A stretch of DNA of 64,000 nt from the NCBI RefSeq assembly GCF_001426905.1, contig NZ_LMFQ01000024.1, positions 719,256 through 783,255 on the forward strand, in the 5' to 3' direction. Position numbers and translations under genes: made by a program. The stretch is from Caulobacter sp. Root1455 (GTDB lineage: Bacteria > Pseudomonadota > Alphaproteobacteria > Caulobacterales > Caulobacteraceae). Shown one piece after another: positions 50,639 through 59,871 of this stretch; within the stretch, counting starts at the first letter, position 1, and every line of letters begins with the position of its first letter. The notes under the pieces are model-generated. The model made no database searches and was not told the DNA's origin. It worked only from the letters and a program-made list of their open reading frames with translations.

Positions 50639-53600
50639 GACCCGCCTCGGCGCGCGCGGTCCTCGTCTGGTCACCGTCGCGGCGACGCTGACCTTGCTCC
50701 TGGGCCTGACGCCGACGGTGGTCCAGGCCGCGCCGGCCAAGGTCGTCGACCTCCCCGCCCAGCCCCTGGCGAGCGCCCTGCTGGCCCTGTCGCGCCAGAC
50801 GGGGGTGATCATCATCGCGCCGGCCGGCTCGGTCCGGGGACGATCGGCGCCGGCGGTGCGCGGCCGCCTGGAGCCGGCCGAGGCCGTGCGACGCCTGCTG
50901 CGCGGCTCGGACCTGGAGCTGTCGGTCAGCGCCGACGGGGTCATCAGCATCAGGCCCGCCGCGCCGCGCCCCGCGATCGCCCCGTCCCGCCCCCGGCTCC
51001 TGCCGCCCGAGGACAGCGAGCCCCCCGCCCTGAGCACGGTCCAGGTCATCGCGCGCGACGCCGGCGGCGAGGCCCTGCGAATGAAGCGCCTGTCGGCCGA
51101 GAGCAGCGACATCCTGCTGGGCGACGACCTTCGCAACCTGGCCGATCCGGGCCTGGGCAGCGCCATGCAGCAGCTGCCCGGCGTGGCCGTCACCAACGAC
51201 GGCGGCGAAGGCCGGCAGGTCAGCGTGCGCGGGGTCGGCAGCGAGTTCACCCGCGTCCGCATCAACGGCATGGAGACCCTGGCGACGTTCGGCGGATCGA
51301 ACGCCGGCGGCGGGACCAACCGCGGCCGGGGCTTCGATTTCAACGTCTTCGCCGCCGACCTCTTCAACCAGATCCGGGTGCAGAAGACCCCGTCGGCCGA
51401 TGTCGACGAGGGCTCGCTGGGCGCCACGGTCGATCTGCGGACCCGGTCACCCCTGGACGGTCCGCGCTCCAGGGTCCAGCTGACGGTCGAGGGCGCCTAC
51501 AACTTCGGAAGCCGCGAGGCCGTTCCGCGCCTCTCGGCGATCGCGTCACGCCGCACCCAGGACGACCGGTTCGGGGTGCTGATCTCGGGCGCCTATTCGG
51601 AGCGGTCGGTCGACGATGTCGGCACCAACGCCGGGCAGTGGCAGGCCGGCGACACGGTCTTTCCGGGCTTCGGCGGCGCGGCGCCGGGCGCGCCGGACCT
51701 GGCGGCGTTGAACGCCGCCCTGCATCCGCGCATCCCCCGGCTGGAAGCGTTCCGCATCGAGCAGAAGCGCCTGGGCCTGACCGGCAGCCTGCAGTGGCGG
51801 CCGTCCGACCGCACCCACGTCGCCCTGGACGTCCTCTATTCCGAACTGTCCTCGGAGCGGCGCGAGGACCTGCTGGAGAGCTTCACCTTCCGCACGGCGG
51901 GGGCCTGTCGCACGCCGCTCAATCCCGACTGCGGCCTGGCCGCCGTCCGGGTCAGGGACGCCACGATCATCACGCCGCGACCGGGTCTGCCGGTGCTGAT
52001 CGCGGGGGCGTTCGACAATGTCGATGTCCGCACGGAGTCGCGGTTCGACCGGCTCGAGACCATCTTCCGCCAGACCACGCTGTCGGTCCGTCAGCGCCTT
52101 TCGGATCGGCTGACGCTGACGGCGCTCGCGGGCTACAGCCGGTCCGATTTCAGCAATCCGCTGCAGACCACAGTCCAGCTGGATCAGTACGACGTCCAAG
52201 GCTTCGCCTACGATTTCAGCGACCGCCGGCGGCCTTTGATCGACTTCGGATCGGCCGACCTGGCCAAGCCCGCGAACTGGACCCTGGCCGAACTGCGGAC
52301 CGAACCCAATTGGGTCGACAACAGCTTCAAGACCGCCGGCCTGGACCTCGAATGGACGCCGGCGGAGAGGCTGACTTTGCGAGGCGGGCTCCAGCACAAG
52401 ACCTATCGCACCGACGCGGTCGCCATGGCGCGGTCGGACGGCACGATCGCCAACCTCAACGCCGACATCCCGCCCGCCCTCGCGGCGATCCCGCCGTCCG
52501 CCTATCTGCACCAGGCCTGGTCGGAACGCTTCAACACCGCGGCCGGCACGCCCGACGCCTGGCTCGCGCCCGATGTCGTCATGGCCTCCGCCCTCTTCCG
52601 CGCCGCCTGCTGGTCGAACCCCTGCGAGACGCTGGACCTGGGCCCCGAACCGCTTCTGGGCCTCAACTACGCGGTCGAGGAACACGACAGCTCAGCCTAT
52701 CTGCAGGCGGCCTTCTCGGCGTCCACGGCCTGGTCGCCGCGCGGCGATCTCGGCCTGCGCTACGCCCACACCCGCCAGGCGTCCCAGGGCTTCACCACCG
52801 ACGTGAACGCGCCGGGCTTCGTGGCGCCGATCTCGGCGTCGCGGGCGTACGACGACCTGCTGCCCTCGTTCAACCTGGCCGTCGAACCGCGCGACGACCT
52901 GTTGCTGCGGTTCGCCGCCGCGCGGGTGATGACGCGGCCGGATCTGCGCAGCCTGCGGCCCGGGGTCACCGTCTCGACGGGAGGCCTGCGGGCGGCTTCG
53001 GCCGGCGATCCGTTCCTGCGCCCCGCGCGCGCCGACACCCTGGACACCGCCGTCGAATGGTACTTCGCGCCGGGAGCGGTCTTCTCGGCGGCGCTCTTCC
53101 ACAAGACCATCCGCTCCAGCGTCCAGATCACCACCACCGCGCCGACGGTGTTTTCCGACAATCCGTTCGGCCTGCCCGACAGCGTGGCGCTGACGGCGTG
53201 CGGCCGTCTGCCGGGCTGCGCGCCCGACCTGCCGATCTGGCAGTTCCTGACCCGGACCGATCGCGGCGGCGGCCATCTGGACGGGCTGGAGCTGGCGCTT
53301 CAGGCTCCGCTCGACCTGGCCACGCCGGCCCTGCGCGGCTGGAACGTTCGCGCCGGCCTGACCTACACCCGCGCGCGCATGCGGTTCTGGAACCTGCAGG
53401 GGGAACCGTTCATCGCCCACGACAGCCTGGGCTCGCCGCGCATCGTGGGAACGATCACGACGGCCTATCGCCGCAACGGCCTGGATCTGCGCGCCACCCT
53501 GTCGCATCGCGGCCGCTACCTGACCGCCATCCCCGCCCCGACCGGCGCCGACGTGGACGGCGTCAACGCCTACACCAACCTGGACCTCTCGGCCCGCTAT

Positions 53601-53747
53601 AGGGTCGCGCGCGGATGGTGGGTGACGGCGGCGGGCGGCAACCTGCTGAACACGGCCCATCGCCAGTTCTCCGACACCAGCGACCTGGCCAACTACCAGC
53701 ACCACACCGGCCGGGAGTTCCGTCTGGGGCTGGAGATGCGGTTCTAA
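50628..53747 (+). CDS. TonB-dependent transducer with N-terminal STN domain
   Basis: A 1039-residue outer-membrane receptor-transducer. After the signal peptide (to about residue 35) is an STN (secretin/TonB N-terminal) domain, with DLPAQPLASALLALSRQTGVIIIAP and SVRGRSAPAVRGRLEPAEAVRRLL, which signals to the FecR-like partner. The plug (MQQLPGVAVTNDGGEGRQVSVRGVGSEFTRVRINGMETL) and barrel follow, ending REFRLGLEMRF. Its plug closely resembles that of the nearby 1158-residue receptor. It probably senses the same or a related oligosaccharide and activates the adjacent sigma factor (inference). The stop codons of this gene and the convergent lacI gene overlap in CTAA. Confidence 0.88.
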   Translation: MPGKTRLGARGPRLVTVAATLTLLLGLTPTVVQAAPAKVVDLPAQPLASALLALSRQTGVIIIAPAGSVRGRSAPAVRGRLEPAEAVRRLLRGSDLELSVSADGVISIRPAAPRPAIAPSRPRLLPPEDSEPPALSTVQVIARDAGGEALRMKRLSAESSDILLGDDLRNLADPGLGSAMQQLPGVAVTNDGGEGRQVSVRGVGSEFTRVRINGMETLATFGGSNAGGGTNRGRGFDFNVFAADLFNQIRVQKTPSADVDEGSLGATVDLRTRSPLDGPRSRVQLTVEGAYNFGSREAVPRLSAIASRRTQDDRFGVLISGAYSERSVDDVGTNAGQWQAGDTVFPGFGGAAPGAPDLAALNAALHPRIPRLEAFRIEQKRLGLTGSLQWRPSDRTHVALDVLYSELSSERREDLLESFTFRTAGACRTPLNPDCGLAAVRVRDATIITPRPGLPVLIAGAFDNVDVRTESRFDRLETIFRQTTLSVRQRLSDRLTLTALAGYSRSDFSNPLQTTVQLDQYDVQGFAYDFSDRRRPLIDFGSADLAKPANWTLAELRTEPNWVDNSFKTAGLDLEWTPAERLTLRGGLQHKTYRTDAVAMARSDGTIANLNADIPPALAAIPPSAYLHQAWSERFNTAAGTPDAWLAPDVVMASALFRAACWSNPCETLDLGPEPLLGLNYAVEEHDSSAYLQAAFSASTAWSPRGDLGLRYAHTRQASQGFTTDVNAPGFVAPISASRAYDDLLPSFNLAVEPRDDLLLRFAAARVMTRPDLRSLRPGVTVSTGGLRAASAGDPFLRPARADTLDTAVEWYFAPGAVFSAALFHKTIRSSVQITTTAPTVFSDNPFGLPDSVALTACGRLPGCAPDLPIWQFLTRTDRGGGHLDGLELALQAPLDLATPALRGWNVRAGLTYTRARMRFWNLQGEPFIAHDSLGSPRIVGTITTAYRRNGLDLRATLSHRGRYLTAIPAPTGADVDGVNAYTNLDLSARYRVARGWWVTAAGGNLLNTAHRQFSDTSDLANYQHHTGREFRLGLEMRF

Positions 53748-54802
53748 GTTTTCTCTGGCGGGGCCACCGACTGGCGCTGGATCAGGCTCAGGGTGATCGA
53801 CTTGTGCGGCTGGGCGCCGTTCGGGTCGTCGATCATGGCCAGCAGGGTCTCGGTCGCCAGCCTGGCCATGTCGGTCAGCGGCCGACGGATCGTCGTCAGG
53901 GCCGGGGTGACCATCGAGGCGATGTCGCTGTCGTCGAACCCGGCCACCGACAGCTGGCCCGGCACCCGCACGTCGCGCTCGCGGGCCACCTTGAGCACGG
54001 CCGCGGCCATGATGTCGTTGCAGGCGAAGATCGCGGTCGGCGGCTGGTCGAGAGAGAGCAGCGCCTCGGCGGCGGCCAGGCCGCTCTCGAAGCCGTAGTC
54101 GCCCTTCTGGCGATAGTGTTCCGGCATCGGCTCGGGCAGCGCCGCCAGGAAGCCGGCCCTGCGCTCCTGCGCCGAACGGAAGTGGGGCGGGCCTTCGATC
54201 AGGGCGATCCGGCGATGCCCCAGCTCGACCAGGCGCCGGCCGAGTTCGAAGGTCGCGCCCCGCTCGTCGCTGACCAGCATGCTGGGATATTCGGGCAGCG
54301 ACACCGAGGCGATGCCCACCGACGGCACGCCCAGCTGGGTCAGGCGCGCGGGGATCGCGGCGATCTCGGAGGTCGGCGGCAGGACGATCAGGCCGTCCAC
54401 CCGCGAGCGCCGCACGAAGCTCTCCACGTCGGCGGCGATCTCGGGATCGCCGAACCGCACCGGGTGGACCACCAGTTCGTAGCCGTGCCGCGAACAGGTC
54501 TCGACGATGCCGCGCTGCAGGGCGCTGATCACGTGGGCGTTGGGATCGTCCTGCACCACGGCGATCAGGAACGAGCGCCCCGAGGCCAGGGCCCGCGCGC
54601 GGATGCTGGGGCTGTAGCCGAGCTTGTCGATGGTCTCCAGGACCGTCTTGCGCGTCTGATCGCCGACATTGGGCGCCTTGTTGAGCACCCGCGACACCGT
54701 GCGAATCGAAACGCCCGCCGCCTGGGCCACATCGTCGATCGTCACCGAAAGCGCCGCGCCGAATTCGCCCTGGACCACCCGAACACTCCCGTTTCCCACC
54801 AT
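53744..54802 (-). CDS. LacI-family transcriptional regulator
   Basis: A 352-residue repressor. The DNA-binding head is SVTIDDVAQAAGVSIRTVSRVLNKAPNVGDQTRKTVLETIDKLGYSPSIRARAL-like, split here as SVTIDDVAQAAGVS, TVSRVLNK and LGYSPS. A periplasmic-binding-protein-like effector domain follows (VDGLIVLPPTS, ACNDIMAAAVLKVAR, VAGFDDSDIASM). ATG 54802 is the first plausible start; GTG 54778, with GGGAG upstream, would also leave the head intact. It is divergent from the polygalacturonase gene, with three palindromes in the gap, so auto-control and control of the pectin genes is the simplest reading; galacturonate-type ligands are likely but not shown. Confidence 0.9.
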   Translation of the reverse strand: MVGNGSVRVVQGEFGAALSVTIDDVAQAAGVSIRTVSRVLNKAPNVGDQTRKTVLETIDKLGYSPSIRARALASGRSFLIAVVQDDPNAHVISALQRGIVETCSRHGYELVVHPVRFGDPEIAADVESFVRRSRVDGLIVLPPTSEIAAIPARLTQLGVPSVGIASVSLPEYPSMLVSDERGATFELGRRLVELGHRRIALIEGPPHFRSAQERRAGFLAALPEPMPEHYRQKGDYGFESGLAAAEALLSLDQPPTAIFACNDIMAAAVLKVARERDVRVPGQLSVAGFDDSDIASMVTPALTTIRRPLTDMARLATETLLAMIDDPNGAQPHKSITLSLIQRQSVAPPEKT

Positions 54803-54828
54803 ATGACATAGCGCGAGTATGACAGCGT

Positions 54829-54884
54829 TGCCAGCGCTAGCATCTGTCGTGCCAGCGCTGGCAAATTGAATGCTACCGGTACCA
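54829..54884. promoter_or_regulatory. Three LacI-type operators spaced 21 bp
   Basis: Three 14-bp CG-centred palindromes: TGCCAGCGCTAGCA (54829-54842), the perfect TGCCAGCGCTGGCA (54850-54863) and TGCTACCGGTACCA (54871-54884). Their centres are exactly 21 bp apart, two turns of the helix, so bound dimers would lie on one face. They begin 26 bp upstream of the lacI ATG. On the other side a TTGACA (54892-54897) follows, a possible -35 element for the polygalacturonase gene. Confidence 0.75.
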
Positions 54885-54969
54885 AAAACATTTGACACCC
54901 CTGGTCGCCGAATGTTTCCTGCCCGCAACGGACCTGCGTCAGACAGGTTCAATAAGGGGCGCGCGCGGG

Positions 54970-56547
54970 ATGAGACTGGATCGAAGAGGGCTGGTGCTCG
55001 CGGGTTTGGCCGGCGTTTCGACGCTTTCCGCCGCCGGTTCCGCCGGCGCCCAGCCCAGGCCCTCCAACCCGACCGATCACTGGTTCAACGTCCGCGATTT
55101 CGGCGCCGTCGGCGACGGCGCGGCCATCGACTCCCCCGCCATCAACAAGGCCATCGACCACGTCGCGTCGCGGGGCGGCGGCACGGTCTACGTCCCGCCC
55201 GGGACCTACGCCTGCTACACCCTGCGCCTGAAGAGCAACATCATCCTGCACCTCGAGGCCGGGGCCGTGATCCTGGCCGCCGCGCCGACCGGCGTGGCGC
55301 CGAACGGCTACGACGATCCCGGTCCCGGCGCCGGCAACGCCTATCAGGACTACGGCCACAGCCATTGGACCAACAGCCTGATCTTCGGCGAAGGCCTGCA
55401 CGACATCGCCATCGTCGGCGCCGGCCTGATCTGGGGCAAGGGCCTGACCCGCGGCCACCGCTTCCCCGACGATCCGCCGGACGTCAGCGGTCCCGGCGTC
55501 GGCGACAAGGCCATCGCCCTGAAGAACTGCCGCAACGTGCTGCTGCGGGACTTCAAGATCCTGCAAGGCGGCTGGTTCGCCCTGCTGGCCACCGGCGTCG
55601 ACAATCTGATTATCGACAGTCTGATCGTCGACACCAACCGCGACGGGCTGGACATCGACTGCTGCCGCAACGTGCGGGTCACCAACTGCACGATCAACTC
55701 GCCGTGGGACGACGGCATCTGCCCCAAAAGCTCGTTTGCCTTGGGTTATGCGCGGCCGACCGAGAACCTGACGATCTCCGACTGCCTGCTCACCGGCAAT
55801 TACGAGATGGGCTCGGTGATCGACGGCACGTGGAAGACGATGCCGCCGGGGTTCCACGGCTATGGCCGGATCAAGCTGGGCACGGAGTCGAACGGCGGCT
55901 TCAAGAACGTGACCATCACCAACTGCGTGTTCGACCACTGCTACGGCATCGCGCTGGAGACGATGGACGGGGCGCTGACCGAAGACATCGCCATCAGCAA
56001 CATCACCATGCGCGGCCTGGGCTTTCCGCCGCTGTTCCTGCGCCTGGGCAGCCGCATGCGGGGGCCGGCCGGGGCCGCGGTCGGCAAGCTGCGGCGCATC
56101 ACGATCCAGAACATCGTCAGCCACGGCGCGACCCCGCAGCCCTCGATCATCGCCGGCGTGGCCGGCCATCCGGTCGAGGACGTCAAGATCAGCGACGTCT
56201 ACTTCCACCAGTCGGGCGGCGGTTCGGCCGAGCTGGCCAAGCGACAGCCGCCCGAGGCCGACAAGGCCTATCCGGATCCGGACATGTTCGGCGACCTGCC
56301 CGCCACCGGCTTCTTCATCCGCCACGCCCGCAACATCGAGATGAGCAACATCGAGATCGTGACCGAGGCCGCCGACGCCCGGCCGGCCTTCTGGATGCGG
56401 GACGTCCAAGACATCGACCTCTTCCGACTCCGTTTGCCCAAGGCCCCGTCCAACTTCGCGCTGGACCAGGTCACGGGCTTCCGGAGCTTCGGCGGCCGCT
56501 GGCTCGAAGACCGTCGCTTCGACGGGACGGTGAGCCAGAATTTCTAA
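54970..56547 (+). CDS. Polygalacturonase-like GH28 enzyme, exported
   Basis: A 525-residue right-handed beta-helix hydrolase with a twin-arginine-type signal (LDRRGLVLAGLAGVSTLSAAG). It starts with the family's NVRDFGAVGDGAAIDSPAINKAID and holds the catalytic aspartate motifs VDTNRDGLDID and SPWDDGICPKSS, followed by RIKLGTESNGGF, the bacterial counterpart of GHG/RIK. This fits bacterial exo-acting GH28 enzymes that cut galacturonate or rhamnogalacturonan chains. ATG 54970 is used because it begins the signal peptide. Divergent from lacI; the second receptor follows after 62 bp. Confidence 0.9.
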   Translation: MRLDRRGLVLAGLAGVSTLSAAGSAGAQPRPSNPTDHWFNVRDFGAVGDGAAIDSPAINKAIDHVASRGGGTVYVPPGTYACYTLRLKSNIILHLEAGAVILAAAPTGVAPNGYDDPGPGAGNAYQDYGHSHWTNSLIFGEGLHDIAIVGAGLIWGKGLTRGHRFPDDPPDVSGPGVGDKAIALKNCRNVLLRDFKILQGGWFALLATGVDNLIIDSLIVDTNRDGLDIDCCRNVRVTNCTINSPWDDGICPKSSFALGYARPTENLTISDCLLTGNYEMGSVIDGTWKTMPPGFHGYGRIKLGTESNGGFKNVTITNCVFDHCYGIALETMDGALTEDIAISNITMRGLGFPPLFLRLGSRMRGPAGAAVGKLRRITIQNIVSHGATPQPSIIAGVAGHPVEDVKISDVYFHQSGGGSAELAKRQPPEADKAYPDPDMFGDLPATGFFIRHARNIEMSNIEIVTEAADARPAFWMRDVQDIDLFRLRLPKAPSNFALDQVTGFRSFGGRWLEDRRFDGTVSQNF

Positions 56548-56609
56548 CCCCACATCTTTCTACCAAGCGCAAGCGAGCGGCCCAAAGAGCCGCCTCAGGA
56601 GGGAACGAC

Positions 56610-59600
56610 ATGAACACCAAGCACTACTTCGGCGCGGCTTCGCCCGCCGTCCTGGCCGCGGCTTTGCTGCTTGTGCCAGCGCTGGCACAAGCACAAAACA
56701 CATCGCCGGCGCCGTCCGGCAACGAGGCTTCAACGGTCGAGACCGTGGTGGTGACCGGCTCGCGCCTGGCCTCGCGCGGCTTCAGCGCCCCGACGCCGGT
56801 GGCGGTCGTGAGCGCCGAGGAATTCAAGCTGTCCGGCACGGTCAACGCCGAGCAGTTGCTGGGGACCAATCCGCAATTCGTGGGCTCGCAGAACAACGGT
56901 CAGACGGCCAACACCGTGCCTGGCGGCACGGCCACGCTCAATCTGCGCGGCTTCGGCGCCCAGCGGAACCTGGTGCTGGTCAACGGCCGGCGGTTCGCCA
57001 TCGCCGGCGCCGACCAGACCACCGACATCAACACGATCCCCGTCTCGCTGATCAAGCAGACTGAAGTGGTGACCGGCGGCTCCTCGGCGGTCTACGGCTC
57101 GGACGCCATTACCGGCGTCGTCAACTTCATCATGCGCGACGACTTCGAAGGGGTCGAGATCAACGGCCAGACCAACTGGGACAGCCACACCACCACCCCG
57201 ACCTACAATCTGGACCTGACGGTCGGCGGCAACTTCGCCGAGGGCCGCGGCAACGCGGTCGTCTCGATCAACTATCTGGATCGCGGCGCCATCTCGCGCG
57301 GGATGCGCGGACACTGGACCTATGACTCCCTGTCCGACGGCTGCGTGACCTCCGCCTCGTTCAGCAAGAGCAAGGCCGGCGTGCCTCTGGCCGTTCCGGG
57401 CGGCTCGACCTGCGCTGCGGCCGGCGGCCGCATGGGCCTGATCGCCGGCGGCAGCGGCGACATTCCCAACGGCCGCTTCACCGGCGTGCCGGCCGTCGGC
57501 GGCGCGGGCTCGACCCCGGGCCTGGACGCGGCGCTGATCGCCGCGGGCCTGGGTTCGATGGGCTCGCGCGGCTTCACCTTCAACACCGCTGGCACCACGG
57601 TCCGTCCCGCCCTCACCCCGCAGGACGATTTCAACCTGGGCCCGGACAACTATCTGATCATCCCGCAGAAGCGCTGGATGATGAACGCCTTCAGCCATTA
57701 CGACTTCAACAGCCGGGTCACCGGCTACCTGGAAGGCCACTTCAGCAACAACGTCGTCGACATGCAGCTGGCGCCGACCAACATCAACGGCCCGTTCCTG
57801 TTCAACACCAACAACCCCTACCTCTCGGCCTCGATGCAGGAAGTTCTGCGTCAGATGGACCTGAAGGAGACCGGGACCACGACGGTGACCACCGGCACCG
57901 CGACGCGGACCACCGTGGCCGGCGACGGCCTGGCCGTGATCAATGTCGGGCGTCGCCTTCGCGAGATCGGCCTGCGCCGCAACAACGCCGAACGCAACGT
58001 CTGGCGCGTGGCGGCGGGCCTGCGCGGCGACCTGGGCAGCGTCTCCGACAACTTCCTGCGCAACCTCAGCTACGACGCCTACTACACCTATGCCCGAACC
58101 TCGGAGACCGACCACCAGGAAGGCAACGCCTCGCGCAGCCGCTTCCAGGCCGCCCTGCTCTCGGTCGGCGGCGCGGCGCCGGTGCTCAACGTCTTCGGCG
58201 AGAACATCTCGCCCGCCGGCGTCACCGCGATCTCGATCGCGGCCACCAACATCACCGAGGCCGAACAGCAGGTCGCCTCGGCTGGGCTGTCGGGCGAGCT
58301 CTTCAGTCTGCCGGCCGGCCCGGTCGACTTCTCGGCCGGTACGGAGTGGCGCTACAACGCGGCCCGCTACACCCCGGACGAGTTCCTGCGCTCGGGCGAC
58401 GTGGTCGGCTTCAATCCCGGCCTGCCGACCGGCGGCAGCACCATCGTCAAGGAAATCTACGGCGAGGCCCGCGTGCCGATCCTGGCCGACCTGCCGTTCG
58501 TCAAGAACCTCAGCGCCAACGGCGCCTTCCGCTATTCCGACTACAATCTGAAGGGCGTCGGCGGGGTCTGGACCTATTCGGTCGGCGGCGCCTGGCAGGT
58601 GACCTCGGACGTCAACTTCCGCGGCCAGTTCCAGCACGCCATCCGCGCGCCGAACGTCGGTGAGCTGTACGGCGGCTTGGCCCAGAGCTTCGACGCGGCG
58701 ACCGATCCGTGCTCGAGCCGCGCCCCGGTCGCCCAGCAGACCGCCGCGGTCCGCGCGATCTGCGTCGCCACCGGCGTCCCAACCGCCGCGGTCTTCACGC
58801 CCGGCGTGCAGTCCAACACCATCATCGGCAACCTGCAGGGCGGCAACCCGAACGTCGGCATCGAAAAGTCGGACACCTACACGTTCGGCGCGGTGATCAC
58901 CCCCCGGGCCGTTCCCGGCCTGGCCATCAGCGTCGACTACTTCAACATCGACCTGGACGGCGCGATCTCGGCCTTGGGCGGCGGTCTGAACAACACGCTC
59001 AACCTCTGCTACAACATCGTCCAGAACGCCTCGAGCGAGTTCTGCCAGGCGATCAAGCGCAACCCGGTCACCGGCGAGATCGCGCCGCCCTATTACGCGA
59101 CGATCACCAACGCCAACACCGGCGGCCTGAAGACGGCCGGCGTGGACTTCGTGGCCAACTACCGGTTCAGCGCCGGCTTCGGCATCCCGCACCTGAGCGA
59201 CGACGGCCGCTTCGAGATCGGCACGGAGTGGACCTGGACCGACGAGTTCACCTCGACGCCCGTCCAGGCCTTCCCGAACATCAAGAACTACTGCGCGGGC
59301 GCCTACGGCCCGACCTGCGGCCAGCCGATCCCCGAATGGAAGGGCGGGACCCGGGTGATCTGGCGGACTGGACCGCTGACCCTGAACCTGCGTCACCGCT
59401 TTATTGGCGAGGTCACGACCGACAAGTACATCCTGCCCAAGCGCGCGGGCGGGACCGTTCCGGCCCTGTCCACCCTGACCAACCCGAAGCTTCCGGCCCA
59501 GAACTACTTCGACATGTCGTTCACCTACGACATCGTCGAGAACGTCCAGGTGTACGGCGGGGTCAACAACATCGCCGACCGGGACCCTCCGGTCCTGGGC

Positions 59601-59687
59601 AGCTCGTCGCCGTCGGCCAACACCTACGCGGCCACCTATGACGTGCTGGGAACCACCTTCTTCCTGGGCGGCAAGCTGAAGTTCTAG
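56610..59687 (+). CDS. TonB-dependent receptor, second pectin-locus transporter
   Basis: A 1025-residue outer-membrane transporter. Signal peptide MNTKHYFGAASPAVLAAALL, cleavage after VPALAQA; TonB box VETVVVTGSR; plug with LLGTNPQFVG, TATLNLRGFGAQRNLVLVNGRR, VVTGGSSAVYGSDAITGVVNFI; long barrel ending TTFFLGGKLKF. This plug type differs from the other two receptors of the window, so a different ligand is probable. ATG 56610 follows AGGAGGGAACGAC. Its signal-peptide codons contain a 26-bp perfect palindrome with the LacI operator core (see the separate entry). Probably co-transcribed with GH28 before it and GH43 after it. Confidence 0.92.
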   Translation: MNTKHYFGAASPAVLAAALLLVPALAQAQNTSPAPSGNEASTVETVVVTGSRLASRGFSAPTPVAVVSAEEFKLSGTVNAEQLLGTNPQFVGSQNNGQTANTVPGGTATLNLRGFGAQRNLVLVNGRRFAIAGADQTTDINTIPVSLIKQTEVVTGGSSAVYGSDAITGVVNFIMRDDFEGVEINGQTNWDSHTTTPTYNLDLTVGGNFAEGRGNAVVSINYLDRGAISRGMRGHWTYDSLSDGCVTSASFSKSKAGVPLAVPGGSTCAAAGGRMGLIAGGSGDIPNGRFTGVPAVGGAGSTPGLDAALIAAGLGSMGSRGFTFNTAGTTVRPALTPQDDFNLGPDNYLIIPQKRWMMNAFSHYDFNSRVTGYLEGHFSNNVVDMQLAPTNINGPFLFNTNNPYLSASMQEVLRQMDLKETGTTTVTTGTATRTTVAGDGLAVINVGRRLREIGLRRNNAERNVWRVAAGLRGDLGSVSDNFLRNLSYDAYYTYARTSETDHQEGNASRSRFQAALLSVGGAAPVLNVFGENISPAGVTAISIAATNITEAEQQVASAGLSGELFSLPAGPVDFSAGTEWRYNAARYTPDEFLRSGDVVGFNPGLPTGGSTIVKEIYGEARVPILADLPFVKNLSANGAFRYSDYNLKGVGGVWTYSVGGAWQVTSDVNFRGQFQHAIRAPNVGELYGGLAQSFDAATDPCSSRAPVAQQTAAVRAICVATGVPTAAVFTPGVQSNTIIGNLQGGNPNVGIEKSDTYTFGAVITPRAVPGLAISVDYFNIDLDGAISALGGGLNNTLNLCYNIVQNASSEFCQAIKRNPVTGEIAPPYYATITNANTGGLKTAGVDFVANYRFSAGFGIPHLSDDGRFEIGTEWTWTDEFTSTPVQAFPNIKNYCAGAYGPTCGQPIPEWKGGTRVIWRTGPLTLNLRHRFIGEVTTDKYILPKRAGGTVPALSTLTNPKLPAQNYFDMSFTYDIVENVQVYGGVNNIADRDPPVLGSSSPSANTYAATYDVLGTTFFLGGKLKF
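56668..56693. promoter_or_regulatory. LacI-type operator inside the receptor coding sequence
   Basis: A 26-bp perfect palindrome centred on TGCCAGCGCTGGCA (56674-56687), the same 14-bp core as the middle site of the lacI promoter, with six further paired bases on each side (TGCTTG and CAAGCA). It encodes residues of the signal peptide (LLLVPALAQAQ), 59-84 bp into the gene. It may act as an internal roadblock or as an auxiliary site for looping to the sites 1.8 kb upstream. Confidence 0.6.
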
Positions 59688-59714
59688 AGACGTGATTTTC
59701 TAGAGATGTCTTGG

Positions 59715-59777
59715 GGAAGCGTGTGTTTCTGTTCGAGCGGCGGCGGGCGTGATCACCCCGCACCGCTCGACGCTTCC
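59715..59777 (+). promoter_or_regulatory. Large nested hairpin between receptor and GH43
   Basis: Arms GGAAGCG (59715-59721)/CGCTTCC (59771-59777), TCGAGCGG (59733-59740)/CCGCTCGA (59763-59770) and GCGGG (59743-59747)/CCCGC (59757-59761) nest into one long structure of 20 paired positions. It lies in the 184-bp leader of the GH43 gene, 27 bp after the receptor stop. It has no T-run, so it may stabilise the upstream message or act as an attenuator rather than a simple terminator. Confidence 0.55.
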
Positions 59778-59871
59778 TCCAGGCCCGGGCGCGCGCGTTC
59801 GGCGGTCCTTCCCCGCCCTGCGCGCGCCCGAACGCCTTCCGAGTTCGACCGCTTTTGACAAGGCCTGTGCG

